NCBI RefSeq assembly: GCF_017876795.1 | Contig: NZ_JAGIOR010000001.1 | Coordinates: forward strand, 3,932,501 to 3,996,500 | Length of the DNA stretch: 64,000 nucleotides | Source of the DNA: Rhizobium leguminosarum | Lineage (GTDB): Bacteria > Pseudomonadota > Alphaproteobacteria > Rhizobiales > Rhizobiaceae | Reading direction: 5' to 3' | Shown here: positions 54,472 through 64,000 of the stretch, piece after piece | How positions within the stretch are numbered: the first letter of the stretch is position 1 | Layout of the letters: each line of letters begins with the position of its first letter | Notes under the pieces: generated by a model | Databases searched by the model: none | Told to the model about the DNA's origin: nothing | The model's input: only the letters and a program-made list of their open reading frames with translations | Translations under genes and position numbers: made by a program

Positions 54472-55830
54472 ATGAAGACCATTCTTTTTGCTTCCGTATC
54501 GCTTTTCATCCTGGTCGCGGGCTCCGCCTCCGCCGACCAACAGCAGTTCCCGGCCAAGCTCGCCGGCCAGGCGATCCTGCCTGCCAACACCATGGTTCCA
54601 GCTCCGGCCGATGCTCCTGAGTTCCTCAAGCATTCCGGCAAGTTCACGACGGCGGACCGCAAGCGCACCGAGGCGCTCGGCACGGTGCCCGGCAAGGATG
54701 GCGCCCGCGTCACCGACCTGAAGCTTCCCTTCGACGGTCAAGCGATCCAAGGCTTCTCGGGCATCAAGACGATGGCCGACAGCACCTTCTGGACGCTCAC
54801 GGACAACGGCTTCGGCTCGAAGGCCAATTCCTCCGATTCCATGCTCTTCCTGCATCAGATGAAATTCGACTGGGCGACCAACAAGGCTGACGTCGTCAAG
54901 AACCTCTTCCTCTCCGATCCCAACAAGATCGCCCCCTTCCCGATCATGCTCGAAGGCACCGACACGCGTTATCTCGCCGGCGCAGACTTCGACATCGAAT
55001 CGATCCAGCCAGTTGCCGACGGTTTCTGGCTCGGCGACGAATTCGGTCCTTATATCCTGAAGTTCGACACGGCAGGCCGCCTCACCGACGTCATCGCGAC
55101 GACGCTCGACGGCAAGCCGGTGCTTTCGCCCGACAATCCGCTGATCCAGCTTCCGGGCAACCCGACCGCGAAGATGCCGGTCTTCAACCTGAAGCGCTCC
55201 GGCGGCTTCGAGGGCCTCGCCATGTCTAGGGATGGCTCCAAGCTCTACGGCCTGCTCGAAGGCGCCATCTACAAGGATGACGGCCAGATGGAATCGGTCG
55301 ATGGCCACACCGCCGTCCGCGTCATGGAATTCGACGTCGCCGCCAAGAAGTGGACCGGCCGCAGCTGGTTCTATCCATTCGAGGACAAGGGTGTGTCGAT
55401 CGGCGACTTCAACATGCTCGACGACACTACCGCTCTCGTCATCGAGCGCGACAGCGGCGCCGGTACCAAGGACAAGGCCTGCGCCGACCCGAAGCAATCG
55501 AAGCCGGATTGCTTCGAGGCGCCGGCCGAACTGAAGCGCGTCTACAAGATCGAGTTCAACGACGCCAATGCCGGCAAGGCCGTCCGCAAGATCGGCTATA
55601 TCGACCTCCTGAATATTCAGGACCCCGACAACAAGAAGAAGGCCGGCAGCAAGGATGGCGTCTACGACATGCCGTTCGTGACGATCGAAAACGTCGACCG
55701 CGTCGACGCCACCCACATCATCATCGGCAATGACAACAACCTGCCCTTCTCAGCCGGCCGCGCCGTCGACAAGGCTGACAATAACGAGTTCAGCCTGCTT
55801 GAGGTTGGCGAGTTTTTGAACGCGAAGTAG
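54472..55830 (+). CDS. Esterase-like phytase-family protein, exported
   Basis: 452 residues with a Sec signal (LFASVSLFILVAGSASA). The fold is an esterase-like activity of phytase domain (PF13449 type): GFSGIKTMADSTFWTLTDNG, ESIQPVADGFWLGDEFGPYI, GGFEGLAMSRDGSKLYGLLE and SLLEVGEFLNAK. Likely hydrolyses phosphorylated substrates in the periplasm. Neighbouring ppx-ppk makes a phosphate link tempting. Its 105-bp upstream gap has no clear Pho box. Confidence 0.86.
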   Translation: MKTILFASVSLFILVAGSASADQQQFPAKLAGQAILPANTMVPAPADAPEFLKHSGKFTTADRKRTEALGTVPGKDGARVTDLKLPFDGQAIQGFSGIKTMADSTFWTLTDNGFGSKANSSDSMLFLHQMKFDWATNKADVVKNLFLSDPNKIAPFPIMLEGTDTRYLAGADFDIESIQPVADGFWLGDEFGPYILKFDTAGRLTDVIATTLDGKPVLSPDNPLIQLPGNPTAKMPVFNLKRSGGFEGLAMSRDGSKLYGLLEGAIYKDDGQMESVDGHTAVRVMEFDVAAKKWTGRSWFYPFEDKGVSIGDFNMLDDTTALVIERDSGAGTKDKACADPKQSKPDCFEAPAELKRVYKIEFNDANAGKAVRKIGYIDLLNIQDPDNKKKAGSKDGVYDMPFVTIENVDRVDATHIIIGNDNNLPFSAGRAVDKADNNEFSLLEVGEFLNAK

Positions 55831-55913
55831 TTTGGAGTTCTGAAACAGAATAGGAAAGGGCGGTGCGTGAGCGCCGTCTTTTTCGTCTGGTTGGGCGGGT
55901 ACATCGTACGGCA

Positions 55914-56106
55914 TGCCGTGCCAGCCCCCCTCTGCCCTACCGGGCATCTCCCCCACAGATGGGGAGATCGCAAGCGGCTTGGCCTTCCCACCTCTCTACC
56001 GTTTCGTCGCGCTGCAACGGCAATTGCTTTGGGAAACCGGTGCGCCCAGCCGATCTCCCCACCTGTGGGGGAGATGGCCGGCAGGCCAGAGGGGGCTGGC
56101 ACGGCA
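55914..56106. repeat. Palindromic repeat element, intergenic copy (193 bp)
   Basis: Ends are long near-perfect inverted repeats: TGCCGTGCCAGCCCCC on the left and its complement GGGGGCTGGCACGGCA on the right, continuing inwards with CATCTCCCCCACA in both arms. The CCCCTCTGCCCT / ATCTCCCCCACA elements are the same as in the ribD insertion. It lies between the phytase-like gene and ppx. Confidence 0.88.
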
Positions 56107-56126
56107 CAACGACCGTTGCGCAGGCC

Positions 56127-57647
56127 CTACTCGAACAGAAACGCCAGCCTTTTGTTCGTCAGCTTCGACAGCTGCTGCAGGCGGCCGTCCAGGCGTTCGC
56201 CGGCGAAATCGCGGTATTCGGGGGGGACGACGAATTCGAGGTCGAGGTCCGGGCTCGACGATTTGCGGAAGGTCAGGTTCTTGACGATTCCGGGCATCGA
56301 GGCCGAGAAGAGATAGACGACACGCAGCATGCCGCCGAGCAGCTTGGCGCGCTCGATGAACTGCGGTGTGGCGATCTGCGCCAACGGGCCGGTGGCCCCA
56401 TCGTCATGCAGGCCCTCGAAACGGTAGTAATTGGTCAGTGCAATGAAGGCGCGGCCGGGATGGCTGATGCCGACGAAGGAGGAGTGAGCGATGACGTTCA
56501 GCGCCTGCAGGCCGCGATAGTCGGGATGGGCACGCCAGCTGATATCGGCAAGCAGACAGGCGGCCTGACGGTAGCGACTTTCCTCTTGGGTTTCCTGGAC
56601 GCCGAAGAGAGGCATCATGCGGCCGGTCCATTCCGCCAGTTCGCGGGCATGCTCCGGAGAACGCGCACGCAGGATCGCCAGTTCGCCGGCAGCGGCAAGC
56701 AGCGGATCGAGGCGGCGTTCGCCCTCCGACAGCAGCGAATAGAGATATCCCTCACGCACACCCTGCGCCGAGAAGGAAATCACCGACGGCTTCATCGCGC
56801 TCAGCACTTCCTTCATGGCGACGGCGCCGAAGGGCAGCAGCGAACGGCGGTGCTTCGACACCGCCTGCAGCGCCGGCTCCTTGGAATCGCGCGCGCTCAC
56901 CACCTGTTCGAGGAACAGCATCATCGCTTCGAGCGAGACCTCATAGCCCTGCATCATGTGCAGCGGATAATGAGTGAGCTCCATGTGCAGCTTGGCGATG
57001 TTTCGCCAGGTGCCGCCGACAGCGTAGAAGGTGCGCCCCTCGCCTTTCGACAGCAGCTTTGCGGTCTTCACCTGCTTGCGGGCAAAGGTGCGGGCCTTGG
57101 AAAGTGAACCGCCGGCATATTCCGACAGCCGCAGGCCGCCGAGCGGCAGCGTGATGCCCTTGCCGACTTCCTTGCCCCTGATATCGATCAGTTCCAGCGA
57201 GCCGCCACCGAGATCGCCGGCGATGCCATCGGGATTGTAGAAGCCGCTGATGATGCCGAGCGAGGCGAATTTCGCCTCCTCCTCACCCGAGAGGACGCGG
57301 ACCTTGCGGCCGAGGATGGTTTCGGCCTGATGGATGAAATCGGGCCCGTTGCTCGCCTCGCGCGCGGCGGCCGTTGCCAATACATACATGGTGGCGGCGC
57401 GCGCCTGGTCGGACAGCGCCTTGAACCGATGCAGCGACGCCAAAGCCCGGGCGACGCTGTCTTCATCCATCTTGCCGGTAAGGGCAATACCCCTGCCGAG
57501 GCCGCAGAGAACCTTTTCGTTGAACAGGACGGTTGGCGAACGGGACATGCCTTCGTAGACGACTAGACGAATGGAATTCGATCCAATATCGACGACGGAG
57601 ACCGGGGCGATCCCCGGAAGGCGCCCCTGGGCTTCAGATTCAACCAT
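56127..57647 (-). CDS. ppx: Exopolyphosphatase (Ppx/GppA family)
   Basis: 506 residues starting MVESEAQGRLPGIAPVSVVD. ASKHA-fold: VVDIGSNSIRLVVYEG, GDLGGGSLELIDIRGKEVGK and LPLGGLRLSEYAGGSLSK. Releases phosphate from polyphosphate ends, or hydrolyses pppGpp. It lies 12 bp downstream of ppk on the same strand, so kinase and phosphatase are made together. An HD-like C-terminal region (SWRAHPDYRGLQALNVIAHS) is present. Confidence 0.95.
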   Translation of the reverse strand: MVESEAQGRLPGIAPVSVVDIGSNSIRLVVYEGMSRSPTVLFNEKVLCGLGRGIALTGKMDEDSVARALASLHRFKALSDQARAATMYVLATAAAREASNGPDFIHQAETILGRKVRVLSGEEEAKFASLGIISGFYNPDGIAGDLGGGSLELIDIRGKEVGKGITLPLGGLRLSEYAGGSLSKARTFARKQVKTAKLLSKGEGRTFYAVGGTWRNIAKLHMELTHYPLHMMQGYEVSLEAMMLFLEQVVSARDSKEPALQAVSKHRRSLLPFGAVAMKEVLSAMKPSVISFSAQGVREGYLYSLLSEGERRLDPLLAAAGELAILRARSPEHARELAEWTGRMMPLFGVQETQEESRYRQAACLLADISWRAHPDYRGLQALNVIAHSSFVGISHPGRAFIALTNYYRFEGLHDDGATGPLAQIATPQFIERAKLLGGMLRVVYLFSASMPGIVKNLTFRKSSSPDLDLEFVVPPEYRDFAGERLDGRLQQLSKLTNKRLAFLFE

Positions 57648-57659
57648 CTAGGTCCAGTT

Positions 57660-59864
57660 TTACTTGTTGTTGCGGCCTTCGAGCAGGCCGGCGATCAGCT
57701 TCGGCGCACTGGACTTCAGAGCTTCACCGCGGCCTGACAGGCTCGGATTGGTCATGAAATACTGCTGCGCATTGAACGGTTCCTCGCCCCTGCGCACTTC
57801 CATGCGCCGCGACGTACCGTCGGGCAATATCTCGTAGCTTTGTTGATTGTCAATCACGTTGCCGAGCATAATCTGTGACAAGACCTGCTCGTGAACGGTC
57901 GGATTCGTCAGCGGAACCATGGTTTCGACGCGGCGATCGAGGTTTCTCGGCATCATGTCGGCCGAACCGATGTAAACCAGCGCCTTGTCGGATGGCAGGC
58001 CGTGGCCGTTGCCGAAACAGAAGATGCGGCTATGTTCGAGGAAGCGGCCGATGATCGACTTGACGCGGATCTTTTCCGAAAGGCCCGGCACCTGCGGACG
58101 CAGGCAGCAGATGCCGCGCACGACGAGGTCGATCTCGACGCCGGCATGGCTGGCGCGATAGAGCGCGTCGATGATGTCGGGGTCGACAAGCGAATTCATC
58201 TTCATCCAGATCGCGGCCGGGGCGCCGTTCCTGGCATGCTGAATCTCTTCCTCGATGTGGCGCAGGATGCGCGGGCGCATCGTATAGGGCGAGATGGCGA
58301 GCTGCATGCCCTGTTCCGGCTCGCCATAACCGGTGATGAAATTGAAGATGTTCGCCATGTCGTGGGCGATGACCGGATTGCAGGTGAAATAGGACAGGTC
58401 TGTATAGATCTTCGCGGTGATCGGGTGGTAGTTGCCGGTTCCCAGGTGACAATAGGTTCTGAGCTTGCCTTCCTCGCGGCGGACGACCATCGACATCTTG
58501 GCGTGGGTCTTGAGTTCGATGAAGCCGAAGACGACCTGCACACCGGCGCGCTCGAGATCGCGCGCCCAGCGGATGTTCGCCTCTTCGTCGAAGCGGGCCT
58601 TGAGCTCGACCAGCGCCGTCACCGACTTGCCGGCTTCGGCGGCGTCGACCAGCGCTCGGACGATCGGGCTGTCGTTGGAGGTACGGTACAGCGTCTGCTT
58701 TATCGCCAGGACGTCAGGATCGCGCGCAGCCTGGAGAAGAAACTGGACCACCACGTCGAAAGATTCGTAGGGGTGATGGACGACCATGTCCTTTTCGCGG
58801 ATGGCGGCGAAGCAATCGCCGGCATGTTCGCGGACGCGCTCGGGAAATCGCGCATTGTAGGACGGAAACCTGAGATCCTCGCGCGGCGCCTTGGTGATCT
58901 CGGACAGGGTGTTCAACGCCAGAAGGCCCGGCAGAACGGCGACGCGATTGTCAGGGATATTAAGCGCCTGAACGACGAACTGGCGCAGCGAGGCCGGCAT
59001 TTCCGAGTCGGTCTCGATACGGATGGCCTTGCCGCGGCGGCGCCGCTTCAGCGCCGTTTCGAAGAAGCGGACAAGATCCTCGGCCTCTTCCTCGACTTCG
59101 ATATCGCTGTCGCGGATGACGCGGAACGTACCGGAGCCCTGCACCTCGTAACCCGGGTAGAGCCGGTGGATGAAGATGTTGGCGACATCTTCCAGGGTGA
59201 TGTAGCGGATCGTGTTTCCATCATCCGGCAGACGGACGAAGCGGTCGAGCGCCGGCGGCAGGCGCAGCAGCGCCGTCATCGGGTCGCGGCCGTTCTTGCT
59301 GACGAGCTGCAGGCCGATCGAGAAGCCGAGATTTGGAATGAACGGGAACGGATGGGCTGGATCGATCGACAGCGGCGTCAGCACGGGAAAGATCGCCTGC
59401 TCGAATTCGGCGGCCAGCCACTGGCGATCGGCATCGCTCAAAGCGCCGGGGCGCACGATCAGGATGTCTTCCTTGGCGAGATACTGCTGCAGCACGGCGA
59501 GCGAGGCCTGCTGCTCCATCTGCAGATGGTCGATTTCCTGCAGGATCGAATCGAGCTGCTCGGCCGGCGTCTTGCCGTCGGGGCTGCGGATGACGATGTT
59601 CTGGCGCACCTGGCCTTCGAGGCCGGCGACACGCACCATGAAGAATTCATCGAGGTTGGCAGCCGAGATCGACAGGAAGCGGACGCGCTCAAGCAGCGGG
59701 TGTTCGGTATTCAGCGTTTCTTCCAGGACACGGCGGTTGAACTGCAGCCAGGAGAATTCTCGGTTGATGAAGCGCTCGGGGCTCTTGAGCAGCTCTTCCA
59801 GCGGGGGAGTATTATCGTTGGATTGCGGAGTAAGTTCCTGATGTTCTGCGACTGCGCTATCCAT
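57660..59864 (-). CDS. ppk: Polyphosphate kinase 1
   Basis: 734 residues. Makes polyphosphate from [21 protein letters not shown] starts the N domain; [19 protein letters not shown] carries the autophosphorylated His; [20 protein letters not shown] and [18 protein letters not shown] are the second conserved His region. Length is the usual. It heads the ppk-ppx operon and lies 66 bp from hdaA, all on the minus strand. Confidence 0.96.
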   Translation of the reverse strand: MDSAVAEHQELTPQSNDNTPPLEELLKSPERFINREFSWLQFNRRVLEETLNTEHPLLERVRFLSISAANLDEFFMVRVAGLEGQVRQNIVIRSPDGKTPAEQLDSILQEIDHLQMEQQASLAVLQQYLAKEDILIVRPGALSDADRQWLAAEFEQAIFPVLTPLSIDPAHPFPFIPNLGFSIGLQLVSKNGRDPMTALLRLPPALDRFVRLPDDGNTIRYITLEDVANIFIHRLYPGYEVQGSGTFRVIRDSDIEVEEEAEDLVRFFETALKRRRRGKAIRIETDSEMPASLRQFVVQALNIPDNRVAVLPGLLALNTLSEITKAPREDLRFPSYNARFPERVREHAGDCFAAIREKDMVVHHPYESFDVVVQFLLQAARDPDVLAIKQTLYRTSNDSPIVRALVDAAEAGKSVTALVELKARFDEEANIRWARDLERAGVQVVFGFIELKTHAKMSMVVRREEGKLRTYCHLGTGNYHPITAKIYTDLSYFTCNPVIAHDMANIFNFITGYGEPEQGMQLAISPYTMRPRILRHIEEEIQHARNGAPAAIWMKMNSLVDPDIIDALYRASHAGVEIDLVVRGICCLRPQVPGLSEKIRVKSIIGRFLEHSRIFCFGNGHGLPSDKALVYIGSADMMPRNLDRRVETMVPLTNPTVHEQVLSQIMLGNVIDNQQSYEILPDGTSRRMEVRRGEEPFNAQQYFMTNPSLSGRGEALKSSAPKLIAGLLEGRNNK

Positions 59865-59930
59865 AGACCGTTTACCCCGTTCTCAATCGCCGAAGGCAAT
59901 TATATCAGTTTCACGACGGAACTGTGACAG

Positions 59931-60644
59931 TCAATCGGCCGGCTCCGAATTTCCCAATTCATTCAATACTTCGGCGGCCAGAGACCGGGTGATTTTCGTG
60001 CCCCGCGACAGGGCCAGCCGGTCAAGCCTTTCGACGATCGTCTGGGCGGCATTCAGCGACCGCTCCATCCGATTAACGATATAGAGCACCAGTTTGTCAT
60101 CTATATAAAGCTGCCGGTCGGCAAAGAGCTTGACGATCACCTGCGACAACAGCGCCTCGTCGGGTTCGCCGATCTCGACGACGGTTGCAGCTTTCAGGCG
60201 CGAGCGCAGATCCGGCAGCAAAACCGGCCAGGACATCGGCCAGAGACGACTGGTCATCAACAGGCTGGTGCCGTTTTCGCGCACGCTGTTGATGACGTGA
60301 AACAGCGCATTGTCGTCGAAGCCGAGGCGGTCGGCATCCTCGAACAGCACCGGGCCGGCGGCGGCGGCAATTGCGGCGTCCGAGCCAAGCTCGGGATGAA
60401 TGTCGACGGCGCCGCTCAATTCCTGCCAGATGCGGGCGAGATGCGATTTTCCCGAACCGACCGGGCCGGCGAGCACGACGACCGGCGATCGCCATGCCGG
60501 CCAGGCATCGACGATCGAAACGGCGGCGGCGAGACGCTCCGAGACCAGGAGGTCGTCGCGCCCGCTTGCGGCATCGTGCAAAAAGACCAGCGGCAGCTGC
60601 TCTCCGGCCTTGCGCTTCGGATCAGCGTTGTTCACGTCATTCAT
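59931..60644 (-). CDS. hdaA: DnaA-inactivating regulator HdaA
   Basis: 237 residues from MNDVNNADPKRKAGEQLPLV. A AAA+ protein of the DnaA/Hda type lacking a DNA-binding domain: VVVLAGPVGSGKSHLARIWQ is Walker A, VLFEDADRLGFD Walker B-like. LRSRLKAATVVEIGEPDEAL and LYIVNRMERSLNAAQTIVER are typical of DnaA-family helices. It promotes DnaA-ATP hydrolysis to stop re-initiation. Alphaproteobacterial HdaA lies near ppk in many rhizobia. The gene overlaps the permease gene by 8 bp. Confidence 0.92.
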   Translation of the reverse strand: MNDVNNADPKRKAGEQLPLVFLHDAASGRDDLLVSERLAAAVSIVDAWPAWRSPVVVLAGPVGSGKSHLARIWQELSGAVDIHPELGSDAAIAAAAGPVLFEDADRLGFDDNALFHVINSVRENGTSLLMTSRLWPMSWPVLLPDLRSRLKAATVVEIGEPDEALLSQVIVKLFADRQLYIDDKLVLYIVNRMERSLNAAQTIVERLDRLALSRGTKITRSLAAEVLNELGNSEPAD

Positions 60645-61761
60645 TGGAAACTGATTTCGTCTTCCGGGCGCGGCCAGTGGGCGACACGCCAAAATAAAGA
60701 TCGCTCCGAAGGTAACGCGAAAGCGCGAAACGAACAAGCACACCGACGGCGGCAGCGGCCGGCACGGCGACCAGAAGACCGACGAAACCAAAGAGCGCGC
60801 CGAAGGCAAACAGCGCAAACATCAGCCAGACCGGGTGCAGGCCGACGCTGGAGCCGACGAGCTTCGGCTGCAGGATATTGCCTTCGAGGAACTGGCCGCT
60901 GAAGAAGACGGCGAGCACCAGGCCGATCCAGGGATAATCCGGCCAGAACTGGACGATCGCCACGCCGACGGCGAGAACGAGGCCGACCATCGAGCCGACA
61001 TAGGGAATGAAACTGATCATGCCGGCAAAGAGCCCGATCAGCAGGCCGAAATTCAGGCCGACGAGAGACAGGCCCGCGGCATAATAAATGCCGAGGATGA
61101 GGCAAAGCGAGCCCTGGCCGCGGATGAAGCCGGCAATCGCCTGGTCGATCTCCTTGGCGATCTGGCGGACATCGCTGATATAATCGCGCGGGATCCACTG
61201 ATCGACCTTGGCGACCATGCGGTCCCAATCGAGCAGGATGTAGAAGGCGACGACCGGAGTGACGACGAGCAGCGATATGACGTCGACGATCGCCTTGCCG
61301 GAATTCCAGATCTGCGCGAAGAGCCCGGTCAAGAAGCCCATGCCTTCGGAGAGGATGCCGGAGAAATTATCCTTGATCGTGCCAGCCTGGCTCTTGACCC
61401 AATCCGGCAGCAGCGAATTCTGCGATTGGCTGATGAACTGCTGCAGCTGGCTGATATAAGTCGGCAGACGCTCGGCGAAATCGTTGAACTGGCTGACGAG
61501 CACGGGAATGAGGATCATCAGCGCCAGCGCAAAGACGATAACGAAAGAGATGAGGATGCCGACTGTCGCCATCATGCGGCTCAGGCCGAGACGCTCCAGC
61601 CGATCGGCCACCGGATCGAGGAAGTAGGCGATCGCCATGCCGGCGATGAACGGCAGCAGGATCGAGCTGAAGACATAGAGAAAGACGATGAAGAAGGCGA
61701 GCACTGCCAGCCAGAAGAAGATCTGACGCTTGAGACTGTTGCCGCTGACTTGCTGTGGCAT
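60637..61761 (-). CDS. AI-2E/PerM-family transporter
   Basis: 374 residues from MPQQVSGNSLKRQIFFWLAV, with about 8 hydrophobic segments (LAVLAFFIVFLYVFSSILLP, VGILISFVIVFALALMILIP, ISLLVVTPVVAFYILLDWDR, GLLIGLFAGMISFIPYVGSM, and ALFAFGALFGFVGLLVAVPA). GFIRGQGSLCLILGIYYAAG is a family hallmark. Substrate unknown; some members export AI-2, others are Na+/H+ linked. GGGGAAG precedes the start. It overlaps hdaA by 8 bp, so it is coupled with it; divergent from purM across 245 bp. Confidence 0.92.
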   Translation of the reverse strand: MPQQVSGNSLKRQIFFWLAVLAFFIVFLYVFSSILLPFIAGMAIAYFLDPVADRLERLGLSRMMATVGILISFVIVFALALMILIPVLVSQFNDFAERLPTYISQLQQFISQSQNSLLPDWVKSQAGTIKDNFSGILSEGMGFLTGLFAQIWNSGKAIVDVISLLVVTPVVAFYILLDWDRMVAKVDQWIPRDYISDVRQIAKEIDQAIAGFIRGQGSLCLILGIYYAAGLSLVGLNFGLLIGLFAGMISFIPYVGSMVGLVLAVGVAIVQFWPDYPWIGLVLAVFFSGQFLEGNILQPKLVGSSVGLHPVWLMFALFAFGALFGFVGLLVAVPAAAAVGVLVRFALSRYLRSDLYFGVSPTGRARKTKSVSNE

Positions 61762-62006
61762 TGCTTCCCCGCTGATCGCTCGCCGCCGCCAAACGCCACA
61801 TCCGAACCGACGCGGCCATTCAGCACATAGGATGCAGGCGCAAAGATGGTCAACCCTGTCGCGCCAAATCCCGGAAAGGCTCGGGGAAGACGCGGGAAAT
61901 TGGGGGCTTTTGCCATGCGGCGCTTGCATAAAGGCCCCTGTCATGCAATTGCGACCGGCAGATGACGCGGCGCGTCCGCCGCCTGAAATAGCCATCGGAG
62001 ACCAGC

Positions 62007-63080
62007 ATGAGCCAGTCTGGGAAAAACGGCCTGACATACAGCGATGCGGGCGTCGACATCGATGCCGGCAACCTCCTCGTCGAGAAGATCAAGCCGGCGG
62101 TGCGCTCGACGCGCCGCCCCGGCGCCGATGGCGAGATCGGCGGCTTCGGCGGGCTGTTCGATCTCAAGGCCGCCGGCTTTACCGATCCGGTTCTGGTCGC
62201 CGCCAATGACGGTGTCGGCACCAAGCTGAAGATCGCCATCGATGCCGACTTCCACGACACCGTCGGCATCGATCTCGTCGCCATGTGCGTCAACGATCTC
62301 GTCGTTCAGGGCGCCGAGCCGCTGTTTTTCCTCGATTATTTCGCCACCGGCAAGCTCGACCCCGACCAGGGCGCGGCCATCGTCGGCGGCATCGCCGCCG
62401 GCTGCCGGCAGGCCGGCTGCGCGCTGATCGGCGGCGAGACGGCCGAAATGCCCGGCATGTATTCCTCCGGCGACTACGATCTCGCCGGTTTCGCGGTCGG
62501 TGCTGCCGAACGCGGCAAGCTGCTTCCCTCCGGCGACATCGCAGAGGGCGACGTGATCCTCGGGCTTGCCTCCTCCGGCGTCCATTCGAATGGCTTCTCG
62601 CTGGTGCGAAAGATCGTCGAACTGTCCGGTCTCGACTGGGATGCGCCGGCGCCGTTCGCCGACGGCAAGAAGCTCGGCGAGGCCCTGCTGGAGCCGACAC
62701 GCATCTATGTGAAGCCGCTTCTGAAGGTGATCCGCGAGACCGACGCCATCAAGGCGCTGGCGCACATCACCGGCGGCGGCTTCCCGGAAAATATTCCGCG
62801 CGTGCTGCCGAAGCATCTGGCGGCCGAGATCGATCTTGCCGCCGTCAGGGTTCCCACGGTGTTTTCGTGGCTCGCCAAGACGGGCGGCGTCGAAGCCAAT
62901 GAAATGCTGCGCACCTTCAACTGCGGCGTCGGCATGATCGCCGTCGTCGCCGGCGAGAATGTCGCGGCCGTTTCCGCCGCACTCGAAGCCGAAGGCGAGA
63001 CTGTGGTCACGCTTGGGCGCATGATCGCCCGTGATGAGGGTGCTGCCGGCACTGTCTACAAGGGCACGCTTGCCATATGA
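62007..63080 (+). CDS. purM: Phosphoribosylformylglycinamidine cyclo-ligase
   Basis: 357 residues. Makes aminoimidazole ribotide from FGAM. Features: [79 protein letters not shown] and [15 protein letters not shown]. Length is normal. It overlaps purN by 4 bp (ATGA). Confidence 0.97.
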   Translation: MSQSGKNGLTYSDAGVDIDAGNLLVEKIKPAVRSTRRPGADGEIGGFGGLFDLKAAGFTDPVLVAANDGVGTKLKIAIDADFHDTVGIDLVAMCVNDLVVQGAEPLFFLDYFATGKLDPDQGAAIVGGIAAGCRQAGCALIGGETAEMPGMYSSGDYDLAGFAVGAAERGKLLPSGDIAEGDVILGLASSGVHSNGFSLVRKIVELSGLDWDAPAPFADGKKLGEALLEPTRIYVKPLLKVIRETDAIKALAHITGGGFPENIPRVLPKHLAAEIDLAAVRVPTVFSWLAKTGGVEANEMLRTFNCGVGMIAVVAGENVAAVSAALEAEGETVVTLGRMIARDEGAAGTVYKGTLAI

Positions 63081-63748
63081 GTTCGTCGCGCAAACGCGCC
63101 GTCGTCTTCATCTCCGGCGGCGGCTCGAACATGATGGCGCTGGTTGCGGCGGCGAAGGCCGCCGACTATCCGGCCGAGATCGTCGGGGTGATTTCAGACA
63201 AGGCGGAGGCCGGTGGACTTTCCAAGGCCGCAGTCGAGGGTATCGCCACCTTCGCCTTTCCGCGCAAGGATTATACCAGCAAGGAAGCGCATGAGGCGGC
63301 GATCTTTGCCGCACTCGACACGCTTTCTCCCGACATCCTCTGCCTGGCAGGCTACATGCGGCTGCTGACGCCTACCTTCATCCAGCGTTATGAAGGCCGG
63401 ATGCTCAACATCCACCCTTCCCTGCTGCCGCTGTTTCCAGGCCTGCATACACATCAGCGCGCCATCGACGCCGGCATGCGGATCGCCGGCTGCACCGTGC
63501 ATTTCGTCACCGAAGGCATGGACGAAGGGCCGGTGATCGGCCAGGCGGCCGTCCCGATTCTTTCCGGCGACACGGCCGAAAGCCTTGCCGCGCGGGTGCT
63601 CACCATCGAACACCAGATCTATCCGCAGGCGCTGCGGCTCTTCGCCGAAGGCCGTGTGACGATGGAAAGCGGCAAGGCGGTGGGCGCTGAGGCGTCGGCC
63701 GTTGCGCCGAAGACTCAGCTGATTTCGCTGATCGGCGACCGCGCTTAG
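63077..63748 (+). CDS. purN: Phosphoribosylglycinamide formyltransferase
   Basis: 223 residues. Transfers formyl from 10-formyl-THF to GAR. Features: [39 protein letters not shown] and [20 protein letters not shown] (active-site Asn and His), [20 protein letters not shown] (Asp). It is coupled to purM by the ATGA overlap. Its last residues ([11 protein letters not shown]) extend slightly beyond the usual. Confidence 0.97.
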   Translation: MSSSRKRAVVFISGGGSNMMALVAAAKAADYPAEIVGVISDKAEAGGLSKAAVEGIATFAFPRKDYTSKEAHEAAIFAALDTLSPDILCLAGYMRLLTPTFIQRYEGRMLNIHPSLLPLFPGLHTHQRAIDAGMRIAGCTVHFVTEGMDEGPVIGQAAVPILSGDTAESLAARVLTIEHQIYPQALRLFAEGRVTMESGKAVGAEASAVAPKTQLISLIGDRA

Positions 63749-63762
63749 CGCGCGCCGGCGTA

Positions 63763-64000
63763 TTAAGCCGCCAGTGCCCGCAACGGGTGCAGCGTGCCGT
63801 CGCTGTAGACGAAGCGGCCGGCGCGGAAGGTGGCGCGGATGCGGTTGATGTCGCCGGGCTCGACCGCCACGAGATCGGCGCGCTGGCCGATGGCGATTTC
63901 GCCTCGGTCCAGGAGGCCGGCGGAACGGGCAGCATTGCCGGTCGCCATGGCGACGGCGGCCGGCAGGCCGCCTTTTACCATGTCGGCAAGCTTGAAGATG
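63763..64000 (-). CDS. Amidohydrolase-family protein, C-terminal part (PhnM-like)
   Basis: The window ends inside this gene, which continues to the right. The visible ~78 codons show ATGNAARSAGLLDRGEIAIG, QRADLVAVEPGDINRIRATF and RAGRFVYSDGTL, the end of an amidohydrolase beta-sandwich. This resembles PhnM (alpha-D-ribose 1-methylphosphonate 5-triphosphate diphosphatase) but could be another dihydroorotase-like amidohydrolase; the metal ligands are out of view. It is convergent with purN, 14 bp apart. Confidence 0.7.
   Translation of the reverse strand, partial: IFKLADMVKGGLPAAVAMATGNAARSAGLLDRGEIAIGQRADLVAVEPGDINRIRATFRAGRFVYSDGTLHPLRALAA

Noticed and set aside
57891..59927. A 678-codon plus-strand open frame
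   Set aside because: It is the antisense shadow of ppk; its translation is Arg/Asp/Gly-rich with no domain, as expected opposite GC-rich coding DNA.
1..64000. CRISPR arrays or tRNA attachment sites
   Set aside because: No regularly spaced repeats and no tRNA-like CCA-ended cloverleaf were seen at the island edges or elsewhere.

Overview
This 64 kb window looks like a chromosomal segment of a Rhizobium species of the R. etli / R. leguminosarum group. It is GC-rich throughout. It carries typical alphaproteobacterial gene neighbourhoods (DUF177-plsX-fabH-ihfA; glyA-nrdR-ribD-ribE and ribH-nusB; ppk-ppx beside hdaA and purMN; a MarR regulator of the LdtR type beside an L,D-transpeptidase). It also has rhizobial-type palindromic intergenic repeats. 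No tRNA, rRNA or CRISPR array was seen.
Layout. (1) 1-9.6 kb, core: ihfA (partial), fabH, plsX, DUF177/YceD, a cytochrome bc1 chaperone, a BamE/OmlA lipoprotein, the proton-pumping pyrophosphatase hppA, nusB, ribH, a small secreted protein, a cupin and a GNAT acetyltransferase. (2) 9.7-31.2 kb, a surface-polysaccharide-like island lodged between ribH-nusB and ribE. It starts with a tightly overlapping, unusual operon (methyltransferase, SDR, ATP-grasp, phosphoesterase, two paralogous beta-propeller glycosidase-like proteins, second methyltransferase) and a GT2. A mobile-element nest follows at 17.2-23.7 kb. Then come WbqC-like and DegT aminotransferase genes on the minus strand, a two-domain glycosyltransferase-like protein, and the complete dTDP-L-rhamnose set rfbC-B-D-A. 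(3) 31.2-38 kb, core: ribE, ribD, nrdR, glyA, L,D-transpeptidase, its probable MarR regulator and a small membrane protein. (4) 38-64 kb, core: hemB, RDD protein, bpt/ate-type aminoacyl-transferase, EamA transporter, an orphan AbrB-type antitoxin, SRPBCC protein, parC, a secreted unknown, TetR and beta-lactamase-fold hydrolase, aspS, multicopper oxidase, rnd, adenylate cyclase, phytase-like esterase, ppx-ppk, hdaA, a PerM-family permease, purM-purN, and the end of an amidohydrolase.
Most notable structures. The last ~60 bp of ribE is present twice, at 9686-9747 and 31242-31303, exactly bracketing the island, which suggests integration at the ribE 3' end. Inside the island, a 3.34 kb trio of overlapping tyrosine-recombinase genes with 40-bp perfect terminal inverted repeats (a RIT, recombinase-in-trio, element) has split an IS91-family transposase. 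Removing the element with one copy of a 6-bp direct repeat restores the transposase frame. A ~180-bp palindromic repeat sits in frame within ribD, adding about 60 residues to its reductase domain; a second copy of the same family lies intergenically at 55.9-56.1 kb.
How the genes work together. Riboflavin synthesis (ribD, ribE, ribH), one-carbon and purine metabolism (glyA, purM, purN), fatty-acid initiation (plsX, fabH) and phosphate/polyphosphate energetics (hppA, ppk, ppx) form the core. The island would supply dTDP-rhamnose, an amino-sugar and glycosyl or methyl modifications, probably for O-antigen or capsule diversity.
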